Part shown: positions 34,526 to 42,940 of the stretch, in pieces
How the letters are laid out: each line of letters starts with the position of its first letter
How positions within the stretch are numbered: the first letter of the stretch is position 1
Origin: Pseudonocardia abyssalis
GTDB lineage: Bacteria > Actinomycetota > Actinomycetes > Mycobacteriales > Pseudonocardiaceae
Direction of reading: 5' to 3'
DNA length: 64,000 nt
Assembly (NCBI RefSeq): GCF_019263705.2
Contig: NZ_JADQDK010000001.1
Location: forward strand, 5,890,001 to 5,954,000
Position numbers and translations under genes: made by a program
Notes under the pieces: generated by a model
Told to the model about the DNA's origin: nothing
The model's input: the letters and a program-made list of their open reading frames with translations, nothing else
Database searches by the model: none

Positions 34526-36214
34526 ATGCAGGCAGAATCACTGGTCGCCGCACTCCGCGCCCTGCGCGACACCGCCGACGGTGCGGGTCTCGCCCTCGAG
34601 GTCCCCGGCGCCGAACGCGCCCGCCGCGAGCGCGTCGACCTCGTCCACCAGCTCGACGACTACGTCCTGCCCCGCCTCGAGCGCCTCGACGCACCCCTCC
34701 TCACGGTCGTCGGCGGGTCGACCGGCGCGGGCAAGTCCACGGTGGTCAACAGCCTGGTCCGGGCCCCGGTCACCCCGTCCGGCGTCCTGCGCCCGACCAC
34801 CCGCTCCCCGGTGCTCGTCTGCCACCCGTCGGACACGGCCTGGTTCGCCGACACCCGCGTGCTGCCCGAGCTCACCCGCACCACCGGCGCGGGTACCGAC
34901 CACGCCACGCTGCAGCTCGTCGGGTCCACCGCTCTCGCACCCGGCCTGGCGTTCCTCGACGCCCCCGACATCGACTCGGTCGTCGCCGCGAACCGCCGCC
35001 TCGCCGGGCAGCTGCTCGCGGCCGCCGACCTCTGGCTGTTCGTCACCACCGCCGCCCGCTACGCCGACGCCGTGCCGTGGGACGTCCTGGAGACCGCCGC
35101 CGCCCGCGGCACCGCGCTGGCCGTCCTGCTCGACCGCGTGCCGCCCGGGGCCGAGCGGGAGATCGCCGCGCACCTGCACGAGATGCTCGTCGCGCACGGG
35201 CTCGGCGCCGCGCCGCTGTTCGTGATCCCGGAGAGCGAGCTGGTCGACGGCCTGCTGCCCGACGCCGTCGTCGCCCCGATCCGCCGCTGGTTCGACGACC
35301 TCGCGCGCGACGCCGCGGGCCGCGCCGCGGTCATCCGCCGCACCCTCGACGGCGCGCTCGACAGCCTGCGCCCCCGCGTGGCGGCGCTGGCGCAGCACGC
35401 GCGCGCCCAGTCCGACGCGGCCTCGCGGCTGCGCGCCGACGCCCGCACGGCGTACGCGGCGGCGATCGAGGAGGTCGACGACGGCATGCGCGACGGCGCG
35501 CTGCTGCGCGGCGAGGTGTTGGCGCGCTGGCAGGAGTTCGTCGGCACGGGGGAGCTGCTGCGCACGCTGCAGACGAAGGTCGGGCACTGGCGCGACCGCC
35601 TCACCGCCGCGATCATGGGGCGTCCCGCGCCCGGCGGCGACCTGACGGTCGCGCTGGAGTCGGGGGTGACGCTGCTCGTGCACAGCGCGGCGGGGCGCGC
35701 CGCGGAGGCCGCGGCGAGGTCGTGGCGGTCGAGTGCCGCCGGCACCGGGCTGCTGCAGTCCTCCGGCGAGCGGCTCGACCGCGTCTCGCCAGGCTTCCGC
35801 GACGACGCCGAGCGCACCGTCCGCGACTGGCAGGGCGCGGTGCTCGACCTCGTCCGCAGCGAGGGCGCCGACCGCCGCACCACGGCGCGCGCCGCCGCGT
35901 ACGGTGTGAACGCGACCGGGCTCGTCGTCATGATCGCGGTGTTCGCGACGACGTCGGTGCTCGCGCCGCCGATCGAGGTCGCCGTGGCCGGCGGCACGAC
36001 CGTGCTGTCGCAGAAGGTGCTGGAGGCGGTGTTCGGCGACCAGGCCGTGCGCGCGCTGGCCGCCCGGGCCCGGGCCGACCTGCTCGACCGTGTCGCCGCC
36101 CTGCTCGGCCGCGAGGAGGACCGCTTCGCCGCGCTCCTGCACCGCCACGCCACCCATCCCGACGACGCCGCGGCGCTGGAACGCGCGGCCGCGGCCGTGG
36201 AGCGTGCGCGATGA
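34526..36214 (+). CDS. Dynamin-like GTPase A
   Basis: 562 residues from ATG 34526. The P-loop GGSTGAGKSTVVNSLV is at 63-78; RPTTRSPVL acts as the G2 region, FLDAPDIDSV as G3 and VLLDRVPPG stands where the NKxD motif would be. A helical stalk-like region follows, with a hydrophobic segment at about 455-485 (LVVMIAVFATTSVLAPPIEVAVAGG). It belongs to the bacterial dynamin/YfjP-like group. The stop overlaps the next GTPase start as ATGA. Streptomyces DynA/DynB, which help stabilise FtsZ rings during sporulation, are encoded as a similar pair; equivalence here is inferred. Confidence 0.8.
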   Translation: MQAESLVAALRALRDTADGAGLALEVPGAERARRERVDLVHQLDDYVLPRLERLDAPLLTVVGGSTGAGKSTVVNSLVRAPVTPSGVLRPTTRSPVLVCHPSDTAWFADTRVLPELTRTTGAGTDHATLQLVGSTALAPGLAFLDAPDIDSVVAANRRLAGQLLAAADLWLFVTTAARYADAVPWDVLETAAARGTALAVLLDRVPPGAEREIAAHLHEMLVAHGLGAAPLFVIPESELVDGLLPDAVVAPIRRWFDDLARDAAGRAAVIRRTLDGALDSLRPRVAALAQHARAQSDAASRLRADARTAYAAAIEEVDDGMRDGALLRGEVLARWQEFVGTGELLRTLQTKVGHWRDRLTAAIMGRPAPGGDLTVALESGVTLLVHSAAGRAAEAAARSWRSSAAGTGLLQSSGERLDRVSPGFRDDAERTVRDWQGAVLDLVRSEGADRRTTARAAAYGVNATGLVVMIAVFATTSVLAPPIEVAVAGGTTVLSQKVLEAVFGDQAVRALAARARADLLDRVAALLGREEDRFAALLHRHATHPDDAAALERAAAAVERAR

Positions 36215-37863
36215 GCCCGACGCGGGTGGAGAAGGAGCGCAGCGCGGCCGAGGCCGGGATCGCGGCCCGGCTGCGTGCACTCGACCGCGTGCTGGAGGCG
36301 GGCACCGGCCGCGTCGACGAGCCCCGGCTCGACGCGGCCCGCCGGCTCGCGCGGCGGTCGGGGGAGCGGCTGCGGCTGTCGGGGGCGCACACCGTCGTCG
36401 CGCTCGCCGGTGCCACCGGCAGCGGCAAGTCCTCGCTGTTCAACGCCCTGACCGGCGCCGACGTGTCGACCGTCGGCGTCCGCCGCCCCACCACCGGCGT
36501 GGCCCACGCGGCGGTGTGGGGGGCCGACGGCGCGGGCCCGCTGCTCGACTGGCTGGAGATCCCGCGCCGCCACCACGTCGACTCCGACGACCTGCCCGGC
36601 CTCGTCCTGCTCGACCTGCCCGACCACGACTCGACGGTCGTCGCGCACCGGCTGGAGGTCGACCGGCTCGTCGCGCTCGTCGACGTGCTGGTCTGGGTCC
36701 TCGACCCCCAGAAGTACGCCGACGCCGCCGTGCACGACCGCTACCTGCGGCCGCTCGCGAAGCACGGCGAGGTGATGGTCGTCGTCCTCAACCAGGTCGA
36801 CCGACTCCCGCCCGACCAGGTCACCGCCGCGCTGTCCGACGTCCGCCGCCTGCTCGCCGACGACGGGCTCGACGGCGTCCCCGTCCTCGGCGTCTCGGCG
36901 GTGACCCCGGGCGGGCGCGACGAGCTGCGCGCGGTGCTGACCGGTGCGGTCGCGGCCCACCGTGCGGCACTACGTCGCGTGTCGGCCGATCTCGACGCCG
37001 TCGCCGTCGACCTGCGTGACCTGGTCGGCGGCCCGGTCCGGTCCGATCTCGACGCCCGCACCGTCGCCGACCTGGACACCGCGCTGAGCGCCGCGGCGGG
37101 CGTGCCCGCGGTCGGGGCGGCCGTCGAGCGCGCGTCGGTGCACCGTGCGGTGGCGGCCACCGGCTGGCCCTGGACCCGCTACGTCCGTCGCCTGCGCCCG
37201 GACCCGCTGCGCCGCCTGCACCTCGACCGCGCCGGCCCCGAGCACGCCGACGCGAGCGTCCCGGTGTCGCGCACCTCCCTGCCGGAGGCGTCGGCGGTGC
37301 AGCGCTCGCGCGTCGACCTCGCGCTGCGGGCCCTGTCCGACACCGCCGCCGCCGACCTGCCCGAGCCCTGGCCCGCCGCCGTCCACGCCGCGGCGCGCCG
37401 GCGACAGGACGACCTGCCCGACGCCCTGGACCGCGCCGTCGCCTCCACCGACCTCGGGCTCGACCGCCCGCCCCGGTGGTGGCGCGCGGCGGGGCTGCTG
37501 CAGGCGCTGCTCGCCGTGCTCGCCGTCGCCGGTGGGGTGTGGCTGCTCGGCCTCTACCTGCTCACGCTCCTGCGCCTGCCCGAACCCCCGACGCCGATGA
37601 TCGGCGCGGTGCCGTGGCCCACCGCGCTCCTGCTCGGCGGCCTGCTGGTCGGGCTCGTGCTCGCCGGGATCTCCCGGATCCTCGCGGGCATCGGGGCGCG
37701 GCGGCGCCGGGCGGCGGTGGAGCGGCGGCTCGACCGGGCGGTCGCGGAGGTGGCCGACGACCTCGTGCTCACCCCCGTCACCGCGGAGCTGCAGGCCTAC
37801 TGGGACCTGCGCCAGGCCGTCACCGAGCTGTCGCGCTCTCCCGGGCGCCGGGGTGCGGGGTGA
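36211..37863 (+). CDS. Dynamin-like / YfjP-family GTPase B with two C-terminal membrane helices
   Basis: 550 residues. P-loop AGATGSGKSSLFNALTG (67-83), RRPTTGVAHAAVW as G2, LLDLPDHDS as G3 and VVLNQVDRLPPDQ as G4 give a complete GTPase. Two membrane helices occur at about 420-450 and 465-490 (LLQALLAVLAVAGGVWLLGLYLLTLL and the WPTALLLGGLLVGLVLAGI segment). The pairing with GTPase A and the membrane anchor resemble DynB of Streptomyces, so a membrane-remodelling or division role is plausible but unproved. Confidence 0.82.
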   Translation: MSPTRVEKERSAAEAGIAARLRALDRVLEAGTGRVDEPRLDAARRLARRSGERLRLSGAHTVVALAGATGSGKSSLFNALTGADVSTVGVRRPTTGVAHAAVWGADGAGPLLDWLEIPRRHHVDSDDLPGLVLLDLPDHDSTVVAHRLEVDRLVALVDVLVWVLDPQKYADAAVHDRYLRPLAKHGEVMVVVLNQVDRLPPDQVTAALSDVRRLLADDGLDGVPVLGVSAVTPGGRDELRAVLTGAVAAHRAALRRVSADLDAVAVDLRDLVGGPVRSDLDARTVADLDTALSAAAGVPAVGAAVERASVHRAVAATGWPWTRYVRRLRPDPLRRLHLDRAGPEHADASVPVSRTSLPEASAVQRSRVDLALRALSDTAAADLPEPWPAAVHAAARRRQDDLPDALDRAVASTDLGLDRPPRWWRAAGLLQALLAVLAVAGGVWLLGLYLLTLLRLPEPPTPMIGAVPWPTALLLGGLLVGLVLAGISRILAGIGARRRRAAVERRLDRAVAEVADDLVLTPVTAELQAYWDLRQAVTELSRSPGRRGAG

Positions 37864-37983
37864 CGGACAGCAGCGCCGGCAGGCGCGACACCGCTCCGGC
37901 GAGCATCGGGAACCGCGGGTAGGGCCCGGAGCCCGGCAGCGGGCCCACCGTGCAGGAGACCGGGCTCGCGGCCCGGTTGCCGG

Positions 37984-38322
37984 TCAGGGGGTTCCGGGAC
38001 CCAGCACCCGCTCCAGCCACGTGAGCAGGTCGGCCTCGACCTCGTCGCGGTTGGTCTCGTTGAGCACCTCGTGCCGGGCGCCGGGGTAGGCGTGCAGCTC
38101 GACGTCGGCGACCCCGGCGGTGCGGTAGCGGTCGACGAGGGCGTGCACGGGCGCGAGCTGCCCGTTGACCGGGTCGGCGTCACCGACGGTGACGCAGATC
38201 GGCAGGTCGGAGCGGATGCCGGCGACGCGGGCGGGGTCGGCCGCGTCGCGGGCCCCCGCGAACCGGCCGTCCGCGCCGATCACCCCGCGGCCGTCGAACC
38301 GGAACTCCTGCATCGTGCTCAT
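37984..38322 (-). pseudogene. C-terminal fragment of an alpha/beta hydrolase (lysophospholipase-like)
   Basis: 112 residues from ATG 38322, behind GGAGGTGG. The stretch RVAGIRSDLPICVTVGDADPVNG, RYRTAGVADVELHAYPGARHEVLNETNRDEVEADLLTWLERVLG matches the last 90 residues of monoglyceride lipase-like hydrolases, with the catalytic Asp and His. The N-terminal two-thirds, including the nucleophile GXSXG, is absent. Instead a short new N-terminus with a good ribosome-binding site is present. It is most likely an inactive remnant, though it may still be translated. Confidence 0.6.
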
Positions 38323-38489
38323 CGAGCCACCTCCGCGCACCGGTCCCCGTATCGGGCCCCCCGGGTATCGGGACCCCTGCGGCCGAAGATGGCCCATCAG
38401 GGGCCGTGCGCGAGGGTCCGATGGGGGTCCGGAGCGGTACGTTCGGCAGTCCGCAGGCACGCAGGACCCACCCCGAGGAGCACGCCCGA

Positions 38490-38954
38490 GTGGAACGCAA
38501 CGTGGCGATCACCGGTACCCGCAGCATCGGCGACGCTCCCGTCGACGAGCTGGCCGAGGCGTTCGAGGCCTACCTCAGACCGTTCTCCGACGACGGTGCC
38601 CATTTCTACGTCGGCGGCGCGTCGGGCGTCGACACCGCCGCGCTGCAGTGGCTGGCGGCGAACTCGCAGGCCGCGCTGACCGTCGTCGTGCCCTGCCGGC
38701 TCGTCGACCAGCCCGCCGGCTCGACCGAGGTCATCGACCGACTGCGCGAGGCGGGACGCCTCGCCGACGTCGTCGAGATGGGCGCCACGCTGCTCGGCAA
38801 GGCCGCCTACCACGCGCGGGACCGGTGGATGGTCGACCGCGCCGGCCTCGTGATCGGGTTCCCGCGCGGCGCCGAGTCCGCGGGCGGCGGCACCTGGTAC
38901 ACCCTGAACTACGCCGCCGAGCAGGGGAAGGTCCGGCTGGTGGTCCCCCTCTGA
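38490..38954 (+). CDS. SLOG-like Rossmann protein (DprA/TIGR00725-like)
   Basis: 154 residues from GTG 38490, 9 bp after GAGGAG. The N-terminus NVAITGTRSIGD and the loop YVGGASGVDTAALQWLAANS resemble the nucleotide-binding SLOG superfamily (DprA, LOG and DUF2493 proteins), with VVVPCRL in the next strand and a C-terminal IGFPRGAESAGGGTWYTLNYAAEQ. SLOG proteins bind nucleotides or nucleotide-derived signals. No effector gene is adjacent, so no defence role can be claimed. Confidence 0.7.
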   Translation: MERNVAITGTRSIGDAPVDELAEAFEAYLRPFSDDGAHFYVGGASGVDTAALQWLAANSQAALTVVVPCRLVDQPAGSTEVIDRLREAGRLADVVEMGATLLGKAAYHARDRWMVDRAGLVIGFPRGAESAGGGTWYTLNYAAEQGKVRLVVPL

Positions 38955-39036
38955 CCGACCCGCGGCGGGGGGGCACGGCCAACTCGGACAATGTTCGGTA
39001 CCCGTTCGAAACCTCGACGCCGTACGGTCCCCCCTC

Positions 39037-40455
39037 ATGTCACATCCCGCAGCCGAGGAGACCTTCGGCCACAGCGAGCTCAAGCGGTCCATCACGGCCA
39101 AGCAGCTCTACTTCTACGTGGTCGGGGACGTGCTCGGATCGGGCATCTATGTTCTGATCGGCCTGGTCGCCGCAGCCGTCGGCGGCGCGTTCTGGATCGC
39201 GTTCCTGGCCGGCGTCACGGTGGCCACCGTCACCGGCCTCGCGTACGCCGAGCTGGTCACCAAGTACCCGCAGGCCGCGGGCGCCTCGCTCTACGTCAAC
39301 AAGGCGTTCCGGTCGCCGATCCTGACGTTCTTCATCACGATCTGCATGCTGTCGGCCAACATGGCCGCCGTCGGGTCGCTGGCGTCGGGCTTCGTCCGGT
39401 ACTTCGCCGGGGTCGTCGGGCTGCCCGAGGACGCGATCATCCCGACGCTGCTGATCGCGCTGGTGTTCGTCGCCGTCATCACGTTGATCAACCTGATCGG
39501 GATCAGCGAGTCGGTGGTGGTGAACGTGATCATGACGTTCATCGAGCTGAGCGGCCTGCTGATCATCATGGTCATCGGGCTCATCGCGCTGTTCACCGGC
39601 ATCGGCGACCCGTCGGTGCTCACCCGGTTCAGCGCCGAGGGCAGCCCGGTGATCGCGGTGCTGGCCGGCGTCTCGCTCGCCTTCTTCGCCATGACCGGGT
39701 TCGAGAACGCGGCCAACGTGGCCGAGGAGACCATCGACCCGTCCCGGGCCTTCCCGCGGGCACTGATCGGCGGGATGCTCACCGCCGGTGTCGTCTACGT
39801 GCTGGTCTCCCTGGCCGCCGCGCTGGCCGTGCCGATCGACACCCTGGCCGGCAACACGCTGCTCGAGGTGATCCGCGCGGGGATCCTGCCCATCTCGGTG
39901 GGCGTCATGCTGGTCGTGTTCGGCCTCATCGCCATGATCGCGATCAGCAACACCGCCCTGGTCACGGTCGTCGCCCAGTCCCGGATCCTGTACGGGATGG
40001 CCCGCGAGGACGTGGTGCCGGGGGTCTTCGCCAAGGTCCACCCGACCCGCCGCAGCCCGTACGTCGCACTGCTGTTCGGTGCCGGGGTCGTCGGCCTGCT
40101 GCTGGCGATCGGCGCGGTGATCCAGCTGACCGGCTCCGACCTCGACATCGTCGACCGCCTCGCCACCATCACCGTGGTGTTCCTGCTGTTCATCTACGCG
40201 CTGGTCATCGTCGCCTGCCTCAGGCTGCGCGGGCAGGACGAGACGCCGCACACCTACCGTGCCAACACCCCGTTGCTGGTCCTCGGCATCGTCGGCAACC
40301 TGGCGGTGCTGGTCTACACCGTCGTCGACGACCCGGGCTCGCTGCTGTGGGTGGCCGGGCTGCTCGCCGTCGGCCTGGTCCTCTTCCTCGTCCAGCGCTA
40401 CTCCGGCGGCAGGCGGACCCCCGCCGTCGCTCCCACGACCGACAAGGAACTCTGA
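39037..40455 (+). CDS. APC superfamily amino acid permease
   Basis: 472 residues with about 12 membrane helices. The first helix region holds DVLGSGIYVLIGLVAAAVGG, the APC substrate-binding GSGIY motif; EETFGHSELKRSITAKQLYFYV precedes it. FAMTGFENAANVAEETIDPSRAFPRA is the conserved helix 6 segment. The substrate is an amino acid or amine by family. A universal stress protein gene starts 4 bp after its stop, a combination often seen with permeases. Confidence 0.9.
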   Translation: MSHPAAEETFGHSELKRSITAKQLYFYVVGDVLGSGIYVLIGLVAAAVGGAFWIAFLAGVTVATVTGLAYAELVTKYPQAAGASLYVNKAFRSPILTFFITICMLSANMAAVGSLASGFVRYFAGVVGLPEDAIIPTLLIALVFVAVITLINLIGISESVVVNVIMTFIELSGLLIIMVIGLIALFTGIGDPSVLTRFSAEGSPVIAVLAGVSLAFFAMTGFENAANVAEETIDPSRAFPRALIGGMLTAGVVYVLVSLAAALAVPIDTLAGNTLLEVIRAGILPISVGVMLVVFGLIAMIAISNTALVTVVAQSRILYGMAREDVVPGVFAKVHPTRRSPYVALLFGAGVVGLLLAIGAVIQLTGSDLDIVDRLATITVVFLLFIYALVIVACLRLRGQDETPHTYRANTPLLVLGIVGNLAVLVYTVVDDPGSLLWVAGLLAVGLVLFLVQRYSGGRRTPAVAPTTDKEL

Positions 40456-40458
40456 GCC

Positions 40459-40914
40459 ATGCACGTGATCGTCGCGACCGACGGGTCCCGGGCCTCATTG
40501 GTCGGGGCCGAGCAGTTCCAGTGGATCGCCGACTCCCGCGAGATCACCGACGTCACCGTGGTGGCGGTGGTGAGCCCCTACGCCGCGGTGCCGTTCGCCA
40601 ACGAGCTCACCGACCGGCGCAACGCCGAGCCGACCGACTTCAGCTTCCAGGAGGAGGCCCAGGCCGCGGTCGACGTGGTGGCCGGCGTGTTCGACGGCTG
40701 GGGTCCGACGATCCACAAGCAGGTCCGCAGCGGCTCCCCGGCCTCGGAGATCGTGCGCGCCGCGGAGGAGGCCCGCGCCGACCTCATCTCGCTGGCCGCA
40801 GGCAGCCGCGGGCTCACGTCGACGATCCTGCTGGGCAGCACCGCCTCGAAGGTGCAGCACTCGGCGCCCTGCCCGGTGCTGGTGTGCCGGCCGAGGCGCC
40901 CGGCGGAGACGTGA
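40459..40914 (+). CDS. Universal stress protein (UspA family)
   Basis: 151 residues in the same operon as the APC permease. It starts MHVIVATDGSRAS and ends with the ATP-binding G-2X-G-9X-G(S/T) motif in AAGSRGLTSTILLGSTASKVQ, followed by CPVLVCR. It probably binds ATP. Such Usp partners can regulate the neighbouring transporter, an inference here. Confidence 0.92.
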   Translation: MHVIVATDGSRASLVGAEQFQWIADSREITDVTVVAVVSPYAAVPFANELTDRRNAEPTDFSFQEEAQAAVDVVAGVFDGWGPTIHKQVRSGSPASEIVRAAEEARADLISLAAGSRGLTSTILLGSTASKVQHSAPCPVLVCRPRRPAET

Positions 40915-41028
40915 GCCGACCCCGGCCCCGCGTGACGAGATCGGGTGACGGCTGTGCCGAGGCCCGGGCGGTGGGTACCGCAGTCCGAGGTGGAACGCGA
41001 GATCGACGAGAGACCGAGGTGGCCGACG

Positions 41029-42663
41029 ATGACCGTGACTGACCGGGTCGAGGCCCTGATCGCCGAGTACGGGCGGGCGGACCTGTCGGTCGCGCACCTG
41101 GCCTGCGACCGGCACGACCCCGACGCGGTGGCGGTCACCGTCGTCGGTGACGACGAGGCGTCCGACCTGACCTACGGCGAGCTGCGGCGGCGCTCCGAGC
41201 GGGTCGCGGCGGGGCTGGCGGCACTCGGGGTCGGGCCCGGGACGCGGGTGGCGACGCTGCTGCCGAAGGGCGTCGAGCTCCCCGTCACGGTGATGGCGCT
41301 GTGGCGGCTCGGTGCGGTCCACGTGCCGCTGTTCACCGCGTTCGCCGCGCAGGGGATCGTCATGCGGCTGGAGGCGAGCGACGCGGCCGCGGTGGTCTGC
41401 CACGGCTCGCAGCGGGCGAAGCTCGACCCCGGTCCCGACGTCCCGGCCGACGCGCCCTGGCGGATCGTCACCGTCGGGGAGGGTGCGCGCCCGGGCGACG
41501 TCGGGTTCGACGACCTCGCGGCCGCGGACCCGACCGGCGCGGCACCCGCCGTCCAGGGCCCGGACGGCGCGTTCCTGCAGCTCTACACCTCGGGGACGAC
41601 CGGCAGGCCGAAGGGCGTGGTCGTGCCGGCGCGGGCGCTGGCGTCGTTCGTGGCCTACCTGGAGTTCGGTCTCGACGTCCGAGACGGCGACGTCTACTGG
41701 AACGCCGCGGACCCCGGCTGGGCCTACGGGCTGTACTACGCGCTGTGCGCACCGCTCGCGGCCGGACGCCGCACGGTGCTGCTGGAGGCGAACTTCACCC
41801 CGGCGGTGTTCTGGCGGGTGTTGGCGCAGCAGCGGGTCACGAACGTGGCCGCGGCGCCGACGGTGTTCCGGGCCCTGCGTACCTCCGGGCTGCCGGTGCC
41901 CGACGGGCTGGTGCTGCGGGCGGCGTCGAGCGCGGGGGAGCCGCTGACCCCGGACGTCGTCGCGTGGGCGGAGGGCGCCCTGGGCGTCCCGGTGCTGGAC
42001 CACTACGGACAGACCGAGCTGGGGATGGTCGCGATCAACGGCCACCACGCCGACGTGCGGGCCGAGGTCAAGGCGTCGTCGATGGGGCGGGCGATGCCGG
42101 GCTACGTGCTCGCCGTGCTCGAGCAGGACGGCGACGGGCCGGCGCCGGTGGGCGAGGTCGGCCGCGTCACGGTGGACACCGAGCGCAGCCCGCTGCTGTG
42201 GTTCACCGGCTACGAGGGTGCGCCGGAGAGGTCCGCGGAGCGGTTCACCGCCGACCGCAGCCACTACCTCAGCGGCGACAGCGGCTCGATGGACCCCGAC
42301 GGGTACCTCTTCTTCACCGGCCGCGACGACGACGTGATCCTGATGGCGGGCTACCGGATCGGCCCGTTCGACATCGAGTCGGTGCTGGTCCTGCACCCCG
42401 ACGTGGCCGAGTGCGCCGTGATCGGGGTGCCGGACGAGGTGCGCGGGGAGGTCGCGGAGGCGTTCGTCGTGCTGAACGGCCGCGCGGGCGACGACGAGCT
42501 GGCGACGGAGCTGCAGCAGTTGGTCCGCACCCGCTACGCCGCGCACGCCTACCCGCGCCGCGTCCACTTCGTCGAGCGACTGCCCAAGACGCCCAGCGGG
42601 AAGGTGCAGCGCTTCCTGCTGCGCCGCGGGAGAAGTGTGTCCGAGGACCGAGTTGGACCATAA
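41029..42663 (+). CDS. AMP-dependent acyl-CoA synthetase
   Basis: 544 residues from ATG 41029, with GAGG upstream; GTG 40945 is a longer alternative. ANL-family motifs are complete: LYTSGTTGRPKGVV (A3), DHYGQTELGM (A5), a YRIGPFDIES segment (A8) and KTPSGKVQRFLLRR (A10) with the catalytic lysine. It most resembles medium-chain/acetyl-type synthetases. The last 11 residues (after LLRR) read into GC-poor sequence that also belongs to the structured region downstream and may be a replaced end. The acid substrate is unknown. Confidence 0.88.
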   Translation: MTVTDRVEALIAEYGRADLSVAHLACDRHDPDAVAVTVVGDDEASDLTYGELRRRSERVAAGLAALGVGPGTRVATLLPKGVELPVTVMALWRLGAVHVPLFTAFAAQGIVMRLEASDAAAVVCHGSQRAKLDPGPDVPADAPWRIVTVGEGARPGDVGFDDLAAADPTGAAPAVQGPDGAFLQLYTSGTTGRPKGVVVPARALASFVAYLEFGLDVRDGDVYWNAADPGWAYGLYYALCAPLAAGRRTVLLEANFTPAVFWRVLAQQRVTNVAAAPTVFRALRTSGLPVPDGLVLRAASSAGEPLTPDVVAWAEGALGVPVLDHYGQTELGMVAINGHHADVRAEVKASSMGRAMPGYVLAVLEQDGDGPAPVGEVGRVTVDTERSPLLWFTGYEGAPERSAERFTADRSHYLSGDSGSMDPDGYLFFTGRDDDVILMAGYRIGPFDIESVLVLHPDVAECAVIGVPDEVRGEVAEAFVVLNGRAGDDELATELQQLVRTRYAAHAYPRRVHFVERLPKTPSGKVQRFLLRRGRSVSEDRVGP

Positions 42664-42940
42664 CCCCACCGTCTCGCACGCTGCTGACCTGCGGCTTTAG
42701 TGAACCCGCCGCTACCTGACTTCTTCGTCCCGAAGGAATGCTGACCGGAGCCCTGCCTGGTGTTCGTGCCGCTCAGCGCCTTGCCGACGTCCGGCGTCGT
42801 CCCACTACAGAGCCGGGTGGGTGTATTCGCGTAGTGGTGGCCCCTCAGCCGGGCTCTCACAGCGCGTGGGCCGGGCCGGTCGAGCTCCCCGACCCTTATC
42901 CGGGTCGTGATCCGTGAACAACGGCGAGGATGCGGTCGGC
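42640..42940. other. Non-coding structured stretch, possible mobile-element remnant
   Basis: No protein family is recognisable. It contains interleaved pairings: CCACTAC (42802-42808) with GTAGTGG (42831-42837) and AGAGCC (42809-42814) with GGCTCT (42852-42857), which would form a pseudoknot; plus GACCC-TTATCC-GGGTC near 42890. If the IS256 element is removed, an open frame from GTG 42914 reads through the join to a TAG after about 33 codons. This could be an IS110-type leader or another remnant; not shown. Confidence 0.35.

Noticed and set aside
38490..38954. Defence island component (SLOG effector)
   Set aside because: No effector, nucleotide synthase, restriction or toxin gene is close by.
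39040..40464. Minus-strand frame of 474 codons over the APC permease
   Set aside because: Asp/Gln/His-rich composition typical of an antisense frame; the plus strand encodes a clear 12-helix permease.
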